In this document: piece after piece, positions 56,500 to 64,000 of the stretch
How positions within the stretch are numbered: position 1 is the first letter of the stretch
How the letters are laid out: every line of letters begins with the position of its first letter
Source: Mycobacterium asiaticum
Lineage (GTDB): Bacteria > Actinomycetota > Actinomycetes > Mycobacteriales > Mycobacteriaceae
Length of the DNA stretch: 64,000 nt
Assembly: GCF_001673635.1 (NCBI RefSeq)
Contig: NZ_LZMH01000069.1
Location: 457,760-521,759 of the forward strand
Direction: 5' to 3'
Translations under genes and position numbers: made by a program
The notes under the pieces: generated by a model
The model's database searches: none
What the model saw: only the letters and a program-made list of their open reading frames with translations
What the model was told of the DNA's origin: nothing

Positions 56500-57611
56500 G
56501 GGGTTATCCCCCACCTCCGGGCAATCAGCTCATGCGATCGCAGGCGGTCCTCATGGCGGTGGGTGACCGAGGTGACGACGAGTTCGTCGGCACCGGTGAC
56601 CCGTTGCAGGGCCTGCAGACGTTCGGCGACCTCGTCAGGGTTGCCCACGAATTGCGTTGCGATACGGTCTTTTACCAGCGCCAGCTGTTCCTCGGTGAGC
56701 GGTCCGCACGCATCGGGTTCGGGATAGGGCATTGCGCCGACGCCGGTTCGGATCGAGTAGACCCAGTGCCCGTAGCCCGCAGCCAGTCGCTGGGCGGTAG
56801 CGGTGTCGTCGGCCACCACGATGTCGGCCGAGACCACCACGTAGGGGCGCTCCAGCGCGGCCGACGGCACGAAGCTTTGCCGGTACGCCTCGACGGCTTC
56901 CAGCGCGGTGGCGGGGGTGATGTGGTAGCTGGCGACAAAGGGCAGTCCCAGCGCACCGGCCACCCGGGCGCTTTGTCCCCGGCTGCTGCCAAAGATCCAC
57001 GGCCGCAGGCCCGAATGCTCGCCCGGTACCGCGTGGACGTCGAACTCCCCCGCGTGGTACGTGCCTTCAAGGAAGGCGAGAATGTCACGCACCTGTTCGT
57101 CGAAGTCCGGTGAGATCGCCTCGGGCTGTTGCAGGATCGCCATGGTGGCCTGCAGCCGTTCGAGGTCGAGCAACCCGCGCAGATCGAACGGGGCTGGCAC
57201 CACCACTCCGTCGACCTCATGCCATTGTCGCGGCGGGCGGGGGTCTCTGGGCGGCTTGGGTTTGCGCTCGTCCGACCGGCGCTGCCCGGAGCGGCCGACG
57301 CCCAGGTCGATGCGCCCGGGGTAGAAGGCGTCGAGCATGCCGAAGTTCTCAACGACGGCAATCGCGGTGGTGTAGCCCAGCTGGACCGCGGCCGCGCCAA
57401 CCCGAATTCGGTTGGTGGCGGCGGCGATCTGGCCGATCAGGACCGCCGGCGACGAACTGGCGACGCCGACGAAGTGGTGCTCGGCCACCCAGTAGCGTTT
57501 GAAGCCCCACTGCTCGGCCCGCTGCGCCAGATCGATGGTGTTGCGCAACGCGGTGGTCGCGTCGCTGCCGGCGCTGATCGGCGCCAGGTCCAGGATTGAC
57601 AACGGGATCAT
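56496..57611 (-). CDS. LLM-class flavin-dependent oxidoreductase
   Basis: A 371-residue bacterial luciferase-like monooxygenase of the YtmO/MsnO3-type group: MIPLSILDLAPI, RYWVAEHHFVGVASSSPAVLIG and LGYTTAIAVVENFGMLDAFYPGRIDLGVGRS (in parts) are the group's marks. It needs reduced FMN from another reductase, not encoded here. ATG 57611 shares ATGA with the upstream gene. A long C-terminal VTGADELVVTSV is typical. Confidence 0.92.
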   Translation of the reverse strand: MIPLSILDLAPISAGSDATTALRNTIDLAQRAEQWGFKRYWVAEHHFVGVASSSPAVLIGQIAAATNRIRVGAAAVQLGYTTAIAVVENFGMLDAFYPGRIDLGVGRSGQRRSDERKPKPPRDPRPPRQWHEVDGVVVPAPFDLRGLLDLERLQATMAILQQPEAISPDFDEQVRDILAFLEGTYHAGEFDVHAVPGEHSGLRPWIFGSSRGQSARVAGALGLPFVASYHITPATALEAVEAYRQSFVPSAALERPYVVVSADIVVADDTATAQRLAAGYGHWVYSIRTGVGAMPYPEPDACGPLTEEQLALVKDRIATQFVGNPDEVAERLQALQRVTGADELVVTSVTHRHEDRLRSHELIARRWGITP

Positions 57612-58684
57612 CGGTTCACCGCCACATATCGATTGGGTGCCACCGGTAACCCGAGCCGCTCGCGCAGCGTCTCGGATTCCCGGTATTGGGTGCGGAATTG
57701 GCCGGCACGTTGCAAAAGCGGCACCACCTGGTCGGCGATCACCGCAAGATCGGTGGCGTGCACGGCCGGACGCAGGCGCGCCCCGTCGAAACCCGCGCGT
57801 TGCCAACCCAGCAGCAGGTCCACCAGTTCGATCGGGGTGCCGGTCCATACCCAGGTGTCAGAGCGGAAGTCGTCCTGCCCGTGAAACGAGACCACGAGGT
57901 CGGCAAACACTTTCAGGTGTTCGCTGATGCCGCGCACTTCGTCGAGGATGCGGCTCGCGCCGGCTTCGTCGGCGGGAGTTACCAAAACCAGGTCGGAGGT
58001 TTCGGCTGCAAAGTGATACACGGGTGTGGCGTGGGCGAGGGCGGCCACCACCGGCTGACCTTGCGGCGGCCGCGGCGTGATTGACGGGCCCTTCACGGAA
58101 AAGTACTTCCCGGTGAAATCGATGTAGTGCAGCTTGTCCCGGTCGATGTAGCGGCCCGTGTAGACGTCGCGGATTACCGCGTCATCCTCCCAGCTGTCCC
58201 ACAACCTGCGCACCACGTCGACGAATTCGACTGCCTCGTCGAACAATTCGGCAGGGTTGATGGTTCGGCGCCCGAACAGGGCCGCCTCGTGGGCGGTGCC
58301 GCTGACGCGGGGCTGCCAACCCGCCCGGCCGTGCGATACGAAGTCCAGCGTGGCAATGGCTTTGGAGACATGGAAGGGTTCGGTATGAGTGACCGTAGCC
58401 ACCGGGATCAGCCCGATATGCCGAGTGAGCGGCGCGATGCGCGCAGCGGTGAGCACCGCGTCCCCACGCCCGGTCAGTCGGTCCGGATGCATCCGGGAGC
58501 TGCGGCCGATCTGGGGCATCAGCGAGTCGTCGATGGTGAGGAAGTCCAGCAGCCCGCGTTCGGCGGTGACCGCCAGATCGGCCCAGTAGTTTCCGCTGAG
58601 CACCGAGCGGGTCTCGGACGTCAATGCCCACGCGTGGGTGTGCCAGCCATACCCGTCGAGGGCCACGCCCAGATGAAACGTCAT
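57608..58684 (-). CDS. Second NtaA-like/LLM flavin monooxygenase
   Basis: A 358-residue luciferase-like protein closer to the NtaA group: HLGVALDGYGWHTHAWAL, ERGLLDFLTIDDSL, ATLDFVSHGRAGWQPRVSG. It lacks the last ~80 residues seen in the NtaA protein at 55177 but has the FMN barrel core. The ATG at 58684 overlaps the GNAT stop by ATGA. It is the third flavin enzyme in the operon. Confidence 0.9.
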   Translation of the reverse strand: MTFHLGVALDGYGWHTHAWALTSETRSVLSGNYWADLAVTAERGLLDFLTIDDSLMPQIGRSSRMHPDRLTGRGDAVLTAARIAPLTRHIGLIPVATVTHTEPFHVSKAIATLDFVSHGRAGWQPRVSGTAHEAALFGRRTINPAELFDEAVEFVDVVRRLWDSWEDDAVIRDVYTGRYIDRDKLHYIDFTGKYFSVKGPSITPRPPQGQPVVAALAHATPVYHFAAETSDLVLVTPADEAGASRILDEVRGISEHLKVFADLVVSFHGQDDFRSDTWVWTGTPIELVDLLLGWQRAGFDGARLRPAVHATDLAVIADQVVPLLQRAGQFRTQYRESETLRERLGLPVAPNRYVAVNR

Positions 58685-59187
58685 GTCTGTTCCCGTTGGA
58701 GGGTTTTCAGGAAGGCCACCGGGAACACCGGGCCCCGGGCGGGCAGCGGTTCGGCCAACCGGGTGTAGCCGGTGGCCTGGTAGAGCTCTTCGGCCTCGGG
58801 CTGACGATCACCGGTTATCAGGTACACCCTGGTGTAACCGCGGGCGGCGATCTGAGATTCCAGCGCCGCCAGCAGCGCCGTTGCGTAGCCGCGGCGGCGG
58901 TGGTCGCGGTGGGTCCATATCCGCTTGAGTTCGGCCGTCTCGGCGTCGAATCGGCAGAATGCGCCGCCGGTCACCGGCTCCCCGTCCACGACGCCGATCA
59001 ACATGCCCCCGTTCGGCTCGGCGAACTCACCGTCCGGGCTGTCGACGAGCCACGCCAAGTAGCGCGCCGGCTCGCCGCCGTAGCGCTCCGCGTACTCGTC
59101 GGCCAGCGCCACAAGCAGGGGCTGAGCCAGTGGATCTTGCAATGCGGTCGCGATGAAGCGCAGTCGATCCCCGTTAGCGGCTGTCAC
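58681..59187 (-). CDS. GNAT N-acetyltransferase in monooxygenase operon
   Basis: A 168-residue GNAT (174 if the GTG at 59205 is used). The acetyl-CoA-binding pattern R-x2-G-x-A is clear in HRRRGYATALLAALE, followed by LYQATGYTRL, the usual Tyr-containing final helix. It shares start and stop bases with the next gene (ATGA) and overlaps the methyltransferase gene by 14 bases. In the Bacillus ytm operon a GNAT acetylates S-alkylcysteines before flavin monooxygenases act; a like role is inference. Confidence 0.88.
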   Translation of the reverse strand: MTAANGDRLRFIATALQDPLAQPLLVALADEYAERYGGEPARYLAWLVDSPDGEFAEPNGGMLIGVVDGEPVTGGAFCRFDAETAELKRIWTHRDHRRRGYATALLAALESQIAARGYTRVYLITGDRQPEAEELYQATGYTRLAEPLPARGPVFPVAFLKTLQREQT

Positions 59188-60112
59188 TTGACCCGTTCCC
59201 GTCACTGCTTGCGGCCAGGATCGCGGTGACGTATCGGGGCGTGATCGCCATTTCGTGTGAACTGACCGGTCGCCGGCCGCCCAGCCCGGTGGCGGTCAAT
59301 AGGTCAACCAGCGTGCGGTCGGTGGTGTGCCACCCGTGCGCCGCCAAATATTCTGACACCGAACGGAATTCGGCCTCATAGGTGACCTTGGTCAGGTCGA
59401 TGTCCAGCCCCTGCTGACGCCAGCCATCGAGGAATGCCCGGCCCTCCTCCAGCTGCTCCGGAGTCCACGGCAGGTGATCGGCAGCGAACCAGCTGCCGGC
59501 CGCGCTCATCGAGGTGATGTCGCGTAATAGCCGATCCTGAGCGTCCGGCGGCAGGTAGCCGACGAGCAGGTTTTCGGCGACCCAGACGGTGCGTTGGGCC
59601 GGGTCGAATCCGACTCGGCGCAACGCGGTCAACCAATCACCGCGGAGATCGACGCCCAGCGCGTACCGGTGTGCGGTCAGTTTGGCGCCGACCTGGTGCA
59701 GGACTTGCTCTTTGAAGTCCACCACCTTGGACCGATCGATCTCGTAGAACCGCATTCCGGACGGCCACCACAACCGGAACGCCCGAGTGTCCAGGCCACA
59801 TCCCAGGTTCACCACCTGCCGGATACCGGCCCTGGCGGCGCTGGTCAACAGCTCGTCCAGGAACCGGCCGTGCACGGCGAGGACATTGATCATGCCCGTC
59901 ATCGTGGGATCGTTGCCGCCGTCGGTCGCATAACGGTCGTCCTCGATGACCCGGATGAAGAAATCCACGCCGGCCGCCCGCACCAACGCTTCGGCAAAGG
60001 GATCGTCAAGCAGGCCCTTGTTGGTGCCCACCGCCCTGGCGACCGCACCGAAGGTGGCCGTCATACCGACGCCGGTAGCCAGATCCCACGTGTCGCCGTC
60101 CTCGCGTACCAA
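59174..60112 (-). CDS. TIGR00027-type SAM-dependent methyltransferase
   Basis: A 312-residue member of the leucine carboxyl methyltransferase-like group expanded in mycobacteria. GDTWDLATGVGMTATF is the family start, VNLGCGLDTRAFRL the SAM-binding motif, VAENLLVGYLPP and FAADHLPWTPEQL later blocks. TTG start at 60112 with AAAGG about 9 bases upstream. Its target is unknown for nearly all members. It sits 13 bases after the DUF3054 gene. Confidence 0.9.
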   Translation of the reverse strand: MVREDGDTWDLATGVGMTATFGAVARAVGTNKGLLDDPFAEALVRAAGVDFFIRVIEDDRYATDGGNDPTMTGMINVLAVHGRFLDELLTSAARAGIRQVVNLGCGLDTRAFRLWWPSGMRFYEIDRSKVVDFKEQVLHQVGAKLTAHRYALGVDLRGDWLTALRRVGFDPAQRTVWVAENLLVGYLPPDAQDRLLRDITSMSAAGSWFAADHLPWTPEQLEEGRAFLDGWRQQGLDIDLTKVTYEAEFRSVSEYLAAHGWHTTDRTLVDLLTATGLGGRRPVSSHEMAITPRYVTAILAASSDGNGSSDSR

Positions 60113-60125
60113 ACCGGCCGACCTT

Positions 60126-60506
60126 TCAGCCGTCCGAACGTCGCCGGGCGGCCAGTTCGACCGCCGCGCGCCAGCCGAGCAGGAACACCGCGGTCACCGT
60201 CGAGGCCACCGCGATGAACGCCACCGCCACGCTGGCCGAACTTGCTTTCCGCAACAGCATGCCGACCAGCACGGTCGATACCCACACGATCACACCGGTC
60301 GGCGCCACCGCCGTCGGCCGCCGCCAGCCCCGCGACAATAGCCAGCCCACCGCCGTACCGGTCAGAAACGGCCAGGCCGTCGTCGCGAGGCCGCTGGCGG
60401 TGACGCCTTCGTCGTGGCTGCGACGCCCCAGTGCGCAAAACACCAGAACGGCCACGACATCGGTCACCAGCCAGCCCAGCCAGGCCGGCCCCCGCCGTGG
60501 TTGCAT
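60126..60506 (-). CDS. DUF3054 membrane protein
   Basis: A 126-residue protein with four transmembrane helices. Family marks are LVTDVVAVLVFCALGRRSHDE and TAWPFLTGTAVGWLLSRGW. First gene of the minus-strand operon and divergent from the acyl-CoA dehydrogenase gene, 35 bases away. Function unknown. Confidence 0.9.
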   Translation of the reverse strand: MQPRRGPAWLGWLVTDVVAVLVFCALGRRSHDEGVTASGLATTAWPFLTGTAVGWLLSRGWRRPTAVAPTGVIVWVSTVLVGMLLRKASSASVAVAFIAVASTVTAVFLLGWRAAVELAARRRSDG

Positions 60507-60541
60507 GCAGCGAGACTACCGGGCAAGGGCAGGATTGAGGC

Positions 60542-61741
60542 ATGAGCACCGCTGCAAGTAACTCGACCACGCCCGCCTTCGATCCCTACGACCCACTCGG
60601 TTTGGACGCGTCGTTGTCCGACGACGAAATCGCCGTGCGCGACACGGTGCGGGCATTCTGCGCCGAGCAGGTGATCCCGTATGTGGGCCAGTGGTTCGAG
60701 GACGGCGACCTTCCGGTGGCGCGCGAATTGGCCAAGCAGTTCGGTGAACTGGGGTTGCTGGGCATGCATCTGCATGGCTATGGATGCGGCGGTGCGTCCG
60801 CGGTGCACTATGGCCTGGCGTGCCTGGAGCTCGAAGCCGCCGATTCCGGTATCCGGTCGCTGGTGTCGGTGCAGGGCTCGCTGGCGATGTTCGCGATCTG
60901 GAATAACGGCTCCGAGGAGCAGAAGCAGCGGTGGTTGCCCGGCATGGCGGCGGGCGAGCTCATCGGCTGCTTCGGGCTGACCGAGCCCGACGTCGGATCC
61001 GACCCGGCCGCGATGAAGACGCGGGCCAGGCGCGACGGGTCGGACTGGGTGCTCAACGGCCGCAAGATGTGGATCACCAACGGATCGATCGCCGACCTGG
61101 CTGTGGTGTGGGCCGCGACGGACGAGGGGATCCGGGGGTTCATCGTGCCGACCGACACCCCGGGTTTCGCGGCGAACACGATCCATCACAAGCTGTCGCT
61201 GCGGGCCTCGATCACCAGCGAATTGGTGCTCGACGACGTCCGGTTGCCCGCCGATGCTCTGCTGCCCGGGGCCACCGGTCTGAAGGGGCCGCTGGCGTGT
61301 CTGTCGGAGGCGCGCTACGGAATCATCTGGGGCTCGATGGGCGCGGCACGCTCAGCCTGGCAGTCCGCGCTCGAATACGCGACGCAACGCACCCAGTTCG
61401 GCCGACCGATCGCCGGCTTCCAGCTGACTCAGGCCAAGCTCGTCGACATGGCGGTCGAGTTGCACAAGGGCCAATTGCTGTCGCTGCACCTGGGCCGCCT
61501 GAAGGACGGGGTCGGCCTGCGCCCCGACCAGGTCAGCTTCGGCAAGCTCAACAACACCCGGGAGGCGATCGAGATCTGTCGCACCGCACGAACCATATTG
61601 GGCGGCAATGGGATATCGCTGGAATACCCGGTGATTCGGCACATGGTCAACCTGGAGTCCGTGCTCACCTACGAAGGCACCCCGGAGATGCACCAGCTGG
61701 TTCTCGGCCAAGCGTTCACCGGCGTGGCCGCCTTCCGGTAG
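60542..61741 (+). CDS. fadE7: Acyl-CoA dehydrogenase (FadE7-like, glutaryl-CoA dehydrogenase group)
   Basis: A 399-residue acyl-CoA dehydrogenase. The substrate and FAD blocks GCFGLTEPDVGSDPAAM, WITNGSIADLAVVWA and RTQFGRPIAGFQLTQAKL are clear; the catalytic Glu lies in TYEGTPEMHQLVLG, the place used by glutaryl-CoA dehydrogenases. Position matches Rv0400c of M. tuberculosis. It may act on glutaryl-CoA or a medium-chain relative; not proven. Confidence 0.92.
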   Translation: MSTAASNSTTPAFDPYDPLGLDASLSDDEIAVRDTVRAFCAEQVIPYVGQWFEDGDLPVARELAKQFGELGLLGMHLHGYGCGGASAVHYGLACLELEAADSGIRSLVSVQGSLAMFAIWNNGSEEQKQRWLPGMAAGELIGCFGLTEPDVGSDPAAMKTRARRDGSDWVLNGRKMWITNGSIADLAVVWAATDEGIRGFIVPTDTPGFAANTIHHKLSLRASITSELVLDDVRLPADALLPGATGLKGPLACLSEARYGIIWGSMGAARSAWQSALEYATQRTQFGRPIAGFQLTQAKLVDMAVELHKGQLLSLHLGRLKDGVGLRPDQVSFGKLNNTREAIEICRTARTILGGNGISLEYPVIRHMVNLESVLTYEGTPEMHQLVLGQAFTGVAAFR

Positions 61742-61820
61742 CACCCTTACGTCGTCTGCTGCCAGTTGCTGACGGCCGACGCGTACAAGAAGATGGTGAT
61801 GTCGGATTCGGAGGTAACCG

Positions 61821-62423
61821 GTGAAAGTAATTGCACGCCTGGTCATTGCCGTTGGCTTGTCTGTCGCCCTGGCACCCGCGGCCGACGCCGACCCCGCCGG
61901 CGAGCTGCCGCCGATGCCATCCACCGGCAGCGGCCCGGTCGTCGGCGGCGGCGCCAATGCCGCCATCGGGCAGCAGCTGTTCAGTTTCCACGATGCCAAC
62001 GTGCAAGAGGTCGACGGTAACGACGCCGCTGGATTCATCACTGCCGCAGCGGGTCTCACCAACCGCGACCTCGCGACCGTGTTCCAGCCGTTGCAGCGGG
62101 CGTTGGGGTGTCAGACGAACAACGCGGGTTTCGGTGCGCGCGCCTACCGTAGGGCCGACGGGCAATGGGGCGGCGGAATGCTGGTGATCGCCAAGAGCAG
62201 CGTGAAGGACGTCGAAGCATTGAAGGCGTGCGTGAAGAACAGTTGGCGCCGGGCCACCGTGGGCACGCCGACATCCATGTGCAACAGCGGGTGGAGCTAC
62301 CCGCCGTACAGCGACACCCGCCGCGGCGAGGGCTATTTCGTCCTGCTGGCCGGAACCAACTCGGACTTCTGCGGTCCGCCGAATGCCAACTTCCGGAGCA
62401 CCGCGAGTTCGTGGCCCACCTAG
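61821..62423 (+). CDS. Secreted protein (Rv0398c-like)
   Basis: A 200-residue protein with a short signal peptide (cleavage near residue 22, ADADPAG), a Pro/Gly linker and a mature domain with four Cys (ALGCQTNN, KACVKNSW, MCNSGW, FCGPPN). GTG 61821 has GGAGG 6 bases upstream. No catalytic motif seen. Rv0398c-type secreted proteins are uncharacterised. Confidence 0.8.
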   Translation: MKVIARLVIAVGLSVALAPAADADPAGELPPMPSTGSGPVVGGGANAAIGQQLFSFHDANVQEVDGNDAAGFITAAAGLTNRDLATVFQPLQRALGCQTNNAGFGARAYRRADGQWGGGMLVIAKSSVKDVEALKACVKNSWRRATVGTPTSMCNSGWSYPPYSDTRRGEGYFVLLAGTNSDFCGPPNANFRSTASSWPT

Positions 62424-62461
62424 ATATCGAGAACGCACTTGAGCTGCAGAAACGTGTGATT

Positions 62462-62485
62462 ACTCCGTTCTTTCGGAGTTAGACT
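62462..62485 (+). promoter_or_regulatory. Inverted repeat joined to the -10 box of the cyclase gene
   Basis: ACTCCG and CGGAGT flank a TTCTTT loop (62462-62479), directly followed by TAGACT (62480-62485). TAGACT ends 6 bases before the ATG, so the transcript is leaderless and the repeat sits where a regulator would cover the -10/-35 spacer. It could also be the terminator hairpin of the secreted-protein gene. Confidence 0.5.
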
Positions 62486-62491
62486 TCCGCA

Positions 62492-63799
62492 ATGTTTTCG
62501 GAGACGCGCTACGCGCAGAACGGGGACTTACGGGTCGCCTATCGCGCGTCTAGTGCAGGCCCACGCGACATTGTGTTCGTCCCGAACTGGTTCACGTGCT
62601 GCGAGCTCTTCCCGGAACTACCGCCCATCCAGGGCTGGGCCGAGGCGATGACATCGCTGGGTCGGCTGATCTTCTTCGACCAGCTGGGCACCGGAGCGTC
62701 CGACCCGGTCACACCGGGCGCGCTGCCGACCTTGGAGCAGTGGGCCGACAGCATCACCGCAGTGTTGGACGATCTCGGCAGCTCGGAGGCGGTCCTCGTC
62801 GCAATCGACGGAGCGTTGGCACCAGCTGCTTTGTTCGCCGCAACATATCCGTCCCGTACAGCGGCGCTGGTCTTGCTTGAGAGCTACGCGATTCCGCTTT
62901 CGGAACGCACTGGGATGGATCCTGGCGAAGTCCTCGGTGCCATGACGGCGATGTGGGGCACGGGCGAGTTCAACCATGTGCTCAATCCGGACATGCCGTG
63001 GAACGAGCAGATCCGTGCAGCGTGGGCACGAGAGGAACGCCTGGCTGCGAGCCCGTGGACACTTTCCCTCATGCTCCCGATTGTGGTTGAAATGGATGTG
63101 CGGGCGGTACTTCCGTCCGTGCGCGTGCCGACACTCGTCGTGCAGCACAGCGACGATCCGATGATCACGCCGGCCATGGGGCGAGCCGTCGCAGACCACA
63201 TATCGGGCGCCAAATACGTTGAGTTGCCTGGCCGCAACATGTACCACTTCGTCGAACCGTGGCGCGATTCCTTCCGTCACATCGCCGAGTTTCTGACCGG
63301 CGAGCAGGCCGCGGTGAATGATGATCGGGTTTTGGCGACGGTGTTGTTCACCGACATCGTAAATTCGACGCGGCGGGCCGCTGAGATGGGTGACCGGGAT
63401 TGGCATGCGCTGCTGGATGCGCACGACGCGGTGGTGCGGTCGCAACTGTCTCGGTTCCGGGGTCGCGAGGTGAACACGTCCGGTGATGGCTTCCTGGCGA
63501 TGTTTGACGGCCCGCAGCGGGCGATCCGTTGCGCGATGGCTATTCGGGATGCGGTGCAGGCGTTGGGTATTGAGGTGCGGGCCGGTTTGCATACCGGTGA
63601 GTGCGAAGTCCGCGGTGATGACATCGGCGGGATCTCGGTGCACATCGGGGCGCGGGTGAGCGCGTTGGCGGGGCCCAACGAGGTGCTGGTGTCGAGCACG
63701 CTGCGCGATCTGGTGATCGGGTCCGGGCTGGAGTTCGAGGACCGCGGCGCGCATCAGCTCAAGGGCGTGCCGGGTGAGTGGCGTTTGTTCGCCGTCTAA
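62492..63799 (+). CDS. Alpha/beta-hydrolase-like / class III adenylate cyclase fusion
   Basis: A 435-residue fusion. Residues ~1-270 are hydrolase-like, but the nucleophile elbow reads VAIDGAL with Asp106 in place of Ser and no flanking Gly pair, so it is probably a sensor rather than an esterase. Residues ~280-435 are a cyclase domain: LFTDIVNST (metal Asp), NTSGDGFLAMF (second Asp; Asn where Lys selects adenine) and SVHIGARVSAL (His in the usual Asn position, then Arg). The same arrangement is seen in Rv1900c. Convergent with the 13E12-type gene. Confidence 0.92.
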   Translation: MFSETRYAQNGDLRVAYRASSAGPRDIVFVPNWFTCCELFPELPPIQGWAEAMTSLGRLIFFDQLGTGASDPVTPGALPTLEQWADSITAVLDDLGSSEAVLVAIDGALAPAALFAATYPSRTAALVLLESYAIPLSERTGMDPGEVLGAMTAMWGTGEFNHVLNPDMPWNEQIRAAWAREERLAASPWTLSLMLPIVVEMDVRAVLPSVRVPTLVVQHSDDPMITPAMGRAVADHISGAKYVELPGRNMYHFVEPWRDSFRHIAEFLTGEQAAVNDDRVLATVLFTDIVNSTRRAAEMGDRDWHALLDAHDAVVRSQLSRFRGREVNTSGDGFLAMFDGPQRAIRCAMAIRDAVQALGIEVRAGLHTGECEVRGDDIGGISVHIGARVSALAGPNEVLVSSTLRDLVIGSGLEFEDRGAHQLKGVPGEWRLFAV

Positions 63800-64000
63800 A
63801 ACGGTGGTGGTTCGTCGTCGGTGGGTGGTGGTAGGGCGGCGTGGTCGCAGGTCTGAGATTGAGGGTTCAGTCGCGCGTTGCGGTTGTGGCGGCGTTCGGT
63901 AGCGACCCGGTGGGCGCGGTGTTGGGCGCGGGTGCGGCGGCGTCGGGGCATCATGGCGGTGCGTTCGGCGCAGTAATCCTGGGGCAGGTCGGGTGGGTGG
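63796..64000 (-). CDS. 13E12-repeat HNH endonuclease family protein, C-terminal end
   Basis: Only the last ~68 codons are in the window. The minus strand reads DYCAERTAMMPRRRRTRAQ, then an Arg/His-rich stretch and the tail DDEPPPF with stop at 63798-63796. This is the typical end of the DUF222/HNH 13E12 family, often multicopy in mycobacterial genomes. It shares bases with the stop of the cyclase gene. Confidence 0.8.
   Translation of the reverse strand, partial: HPPDLPQDYCAERTAMMPRRRRTRAQHRAHRVATERRHNRNARLNPQSQTCDHAALPPPTDDEPPPF

Overview
The window is high-GC actinobacterial DNA with a mycobacterial gene order. A PPE protein with an MPTR repeat tail, an Hsp65-type GroEL2, PknG with GlnX and GlnH, F420-dependent Fgd1, VirR, lipobox proteins of the LpqL and LpqM type and a 13E12-type HNH endonuclease tail all point to a slow-growing Mycobacterium. 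From memory of the M. tuberculosis map, the core follows Rv0442c down to Rv0398c, with the plus strand here equal to the minus strand there. Several blocks look inserted or replaced. I name no species.

Layout. 1-3.8 kb: end of an N-acyl-D-amino-acid deacylase, a PPE10-like protein and two small enzymes. 3.8-6.6 kb: a short-chain dehydrogenase (SDR) and groEL2, with two CIRCE operators and an intrinsic terminator. 6.6-10.6 kb: an apparent accessory block (TetR repressor, three operator-like sites, flavin monooxygenase, FrsA-like hydrolase, unknown protein). 10.7-19.5 kb: an SDR, moeA2, an MFS exporter without a normal start codon, the psd-pssA-AAA ATPase operon, a Lon-type substrate-binding protein and a second TetR pair. 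19.5-26.9 kb: a YbdK-type ligase, sodC, virR, def, a GNAT, xthA, two small membrane proteins, a STAS protein and a PAS-ANTAR protein; I see no ctpH, which I recall from this place in M. tuberculosis. 27-30.2 kb: TPP riboswitch, thiC, thiD and a hydrolase. 30.2-38.2 kb: envelope and secreted proteins, including LpqM and a tandem pair of M28 aminopeptidase lipoproteins, one of which has lost active-site residues. 38.2-42.3 kb: an SGNH hydrolase, thiG, thiS and thiO behind a second TPP riboswitch, divergent thiE, and mutT3. 42.4-47.4 kb: glnX-glnH-pknG and a small secreted protein. 47.6-54.3 kb: a DUF1800/DUF1501 pair, ackA-pta and fgd1. 54.3-60.5 kb: a tandem 55-bp repeat, a metallo-beta-lactamase-fold enzyme and an overlapping minus-strand operon of three flavin monooxygenases, a GNAT, a methyltransferase and a membrane protein. 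60.5-64 kb: fadE7-like dehydrogenase, a secreted protein, a hydrolase-cyclase fusion and the 3' end of a 13E12 gene.

How the genes work together. The thiamine genes cover pyrimidine synthesis (thiC, thiD), thiazole synthesis (thiO, thiS, thiG) and coupling (thiE). Both TPP riboswitches carry the ribosome binding site inside the closing stem. psd and pssA make phosphatidylethanolamine. GlnH, GlnX and PknG form an amino-acid-sensing relay. AckA and Pta form the acetate overflow route, and Fgd1 supplies reduced F420. Many genes overlap by 1-4 bases (ATGA, GTGA, TTGA, TGATG), which suggests translational coupling. Several genes lack a leader and have a TANNNT -10 box 6-7 bases before the start codon.

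No gene-free stretch exceeds about 300 bases. The longest gaps are 22229-22472 (divergent promoter region of the Rv0430-type gene and def), 25246-25479 (nothing firm) and 36725-36998 (a hairpin, described below). I saw no tRNA, rRNA, CRISPR array or insertion sequence. All family names come from reading the translated sequence; no database search was run.
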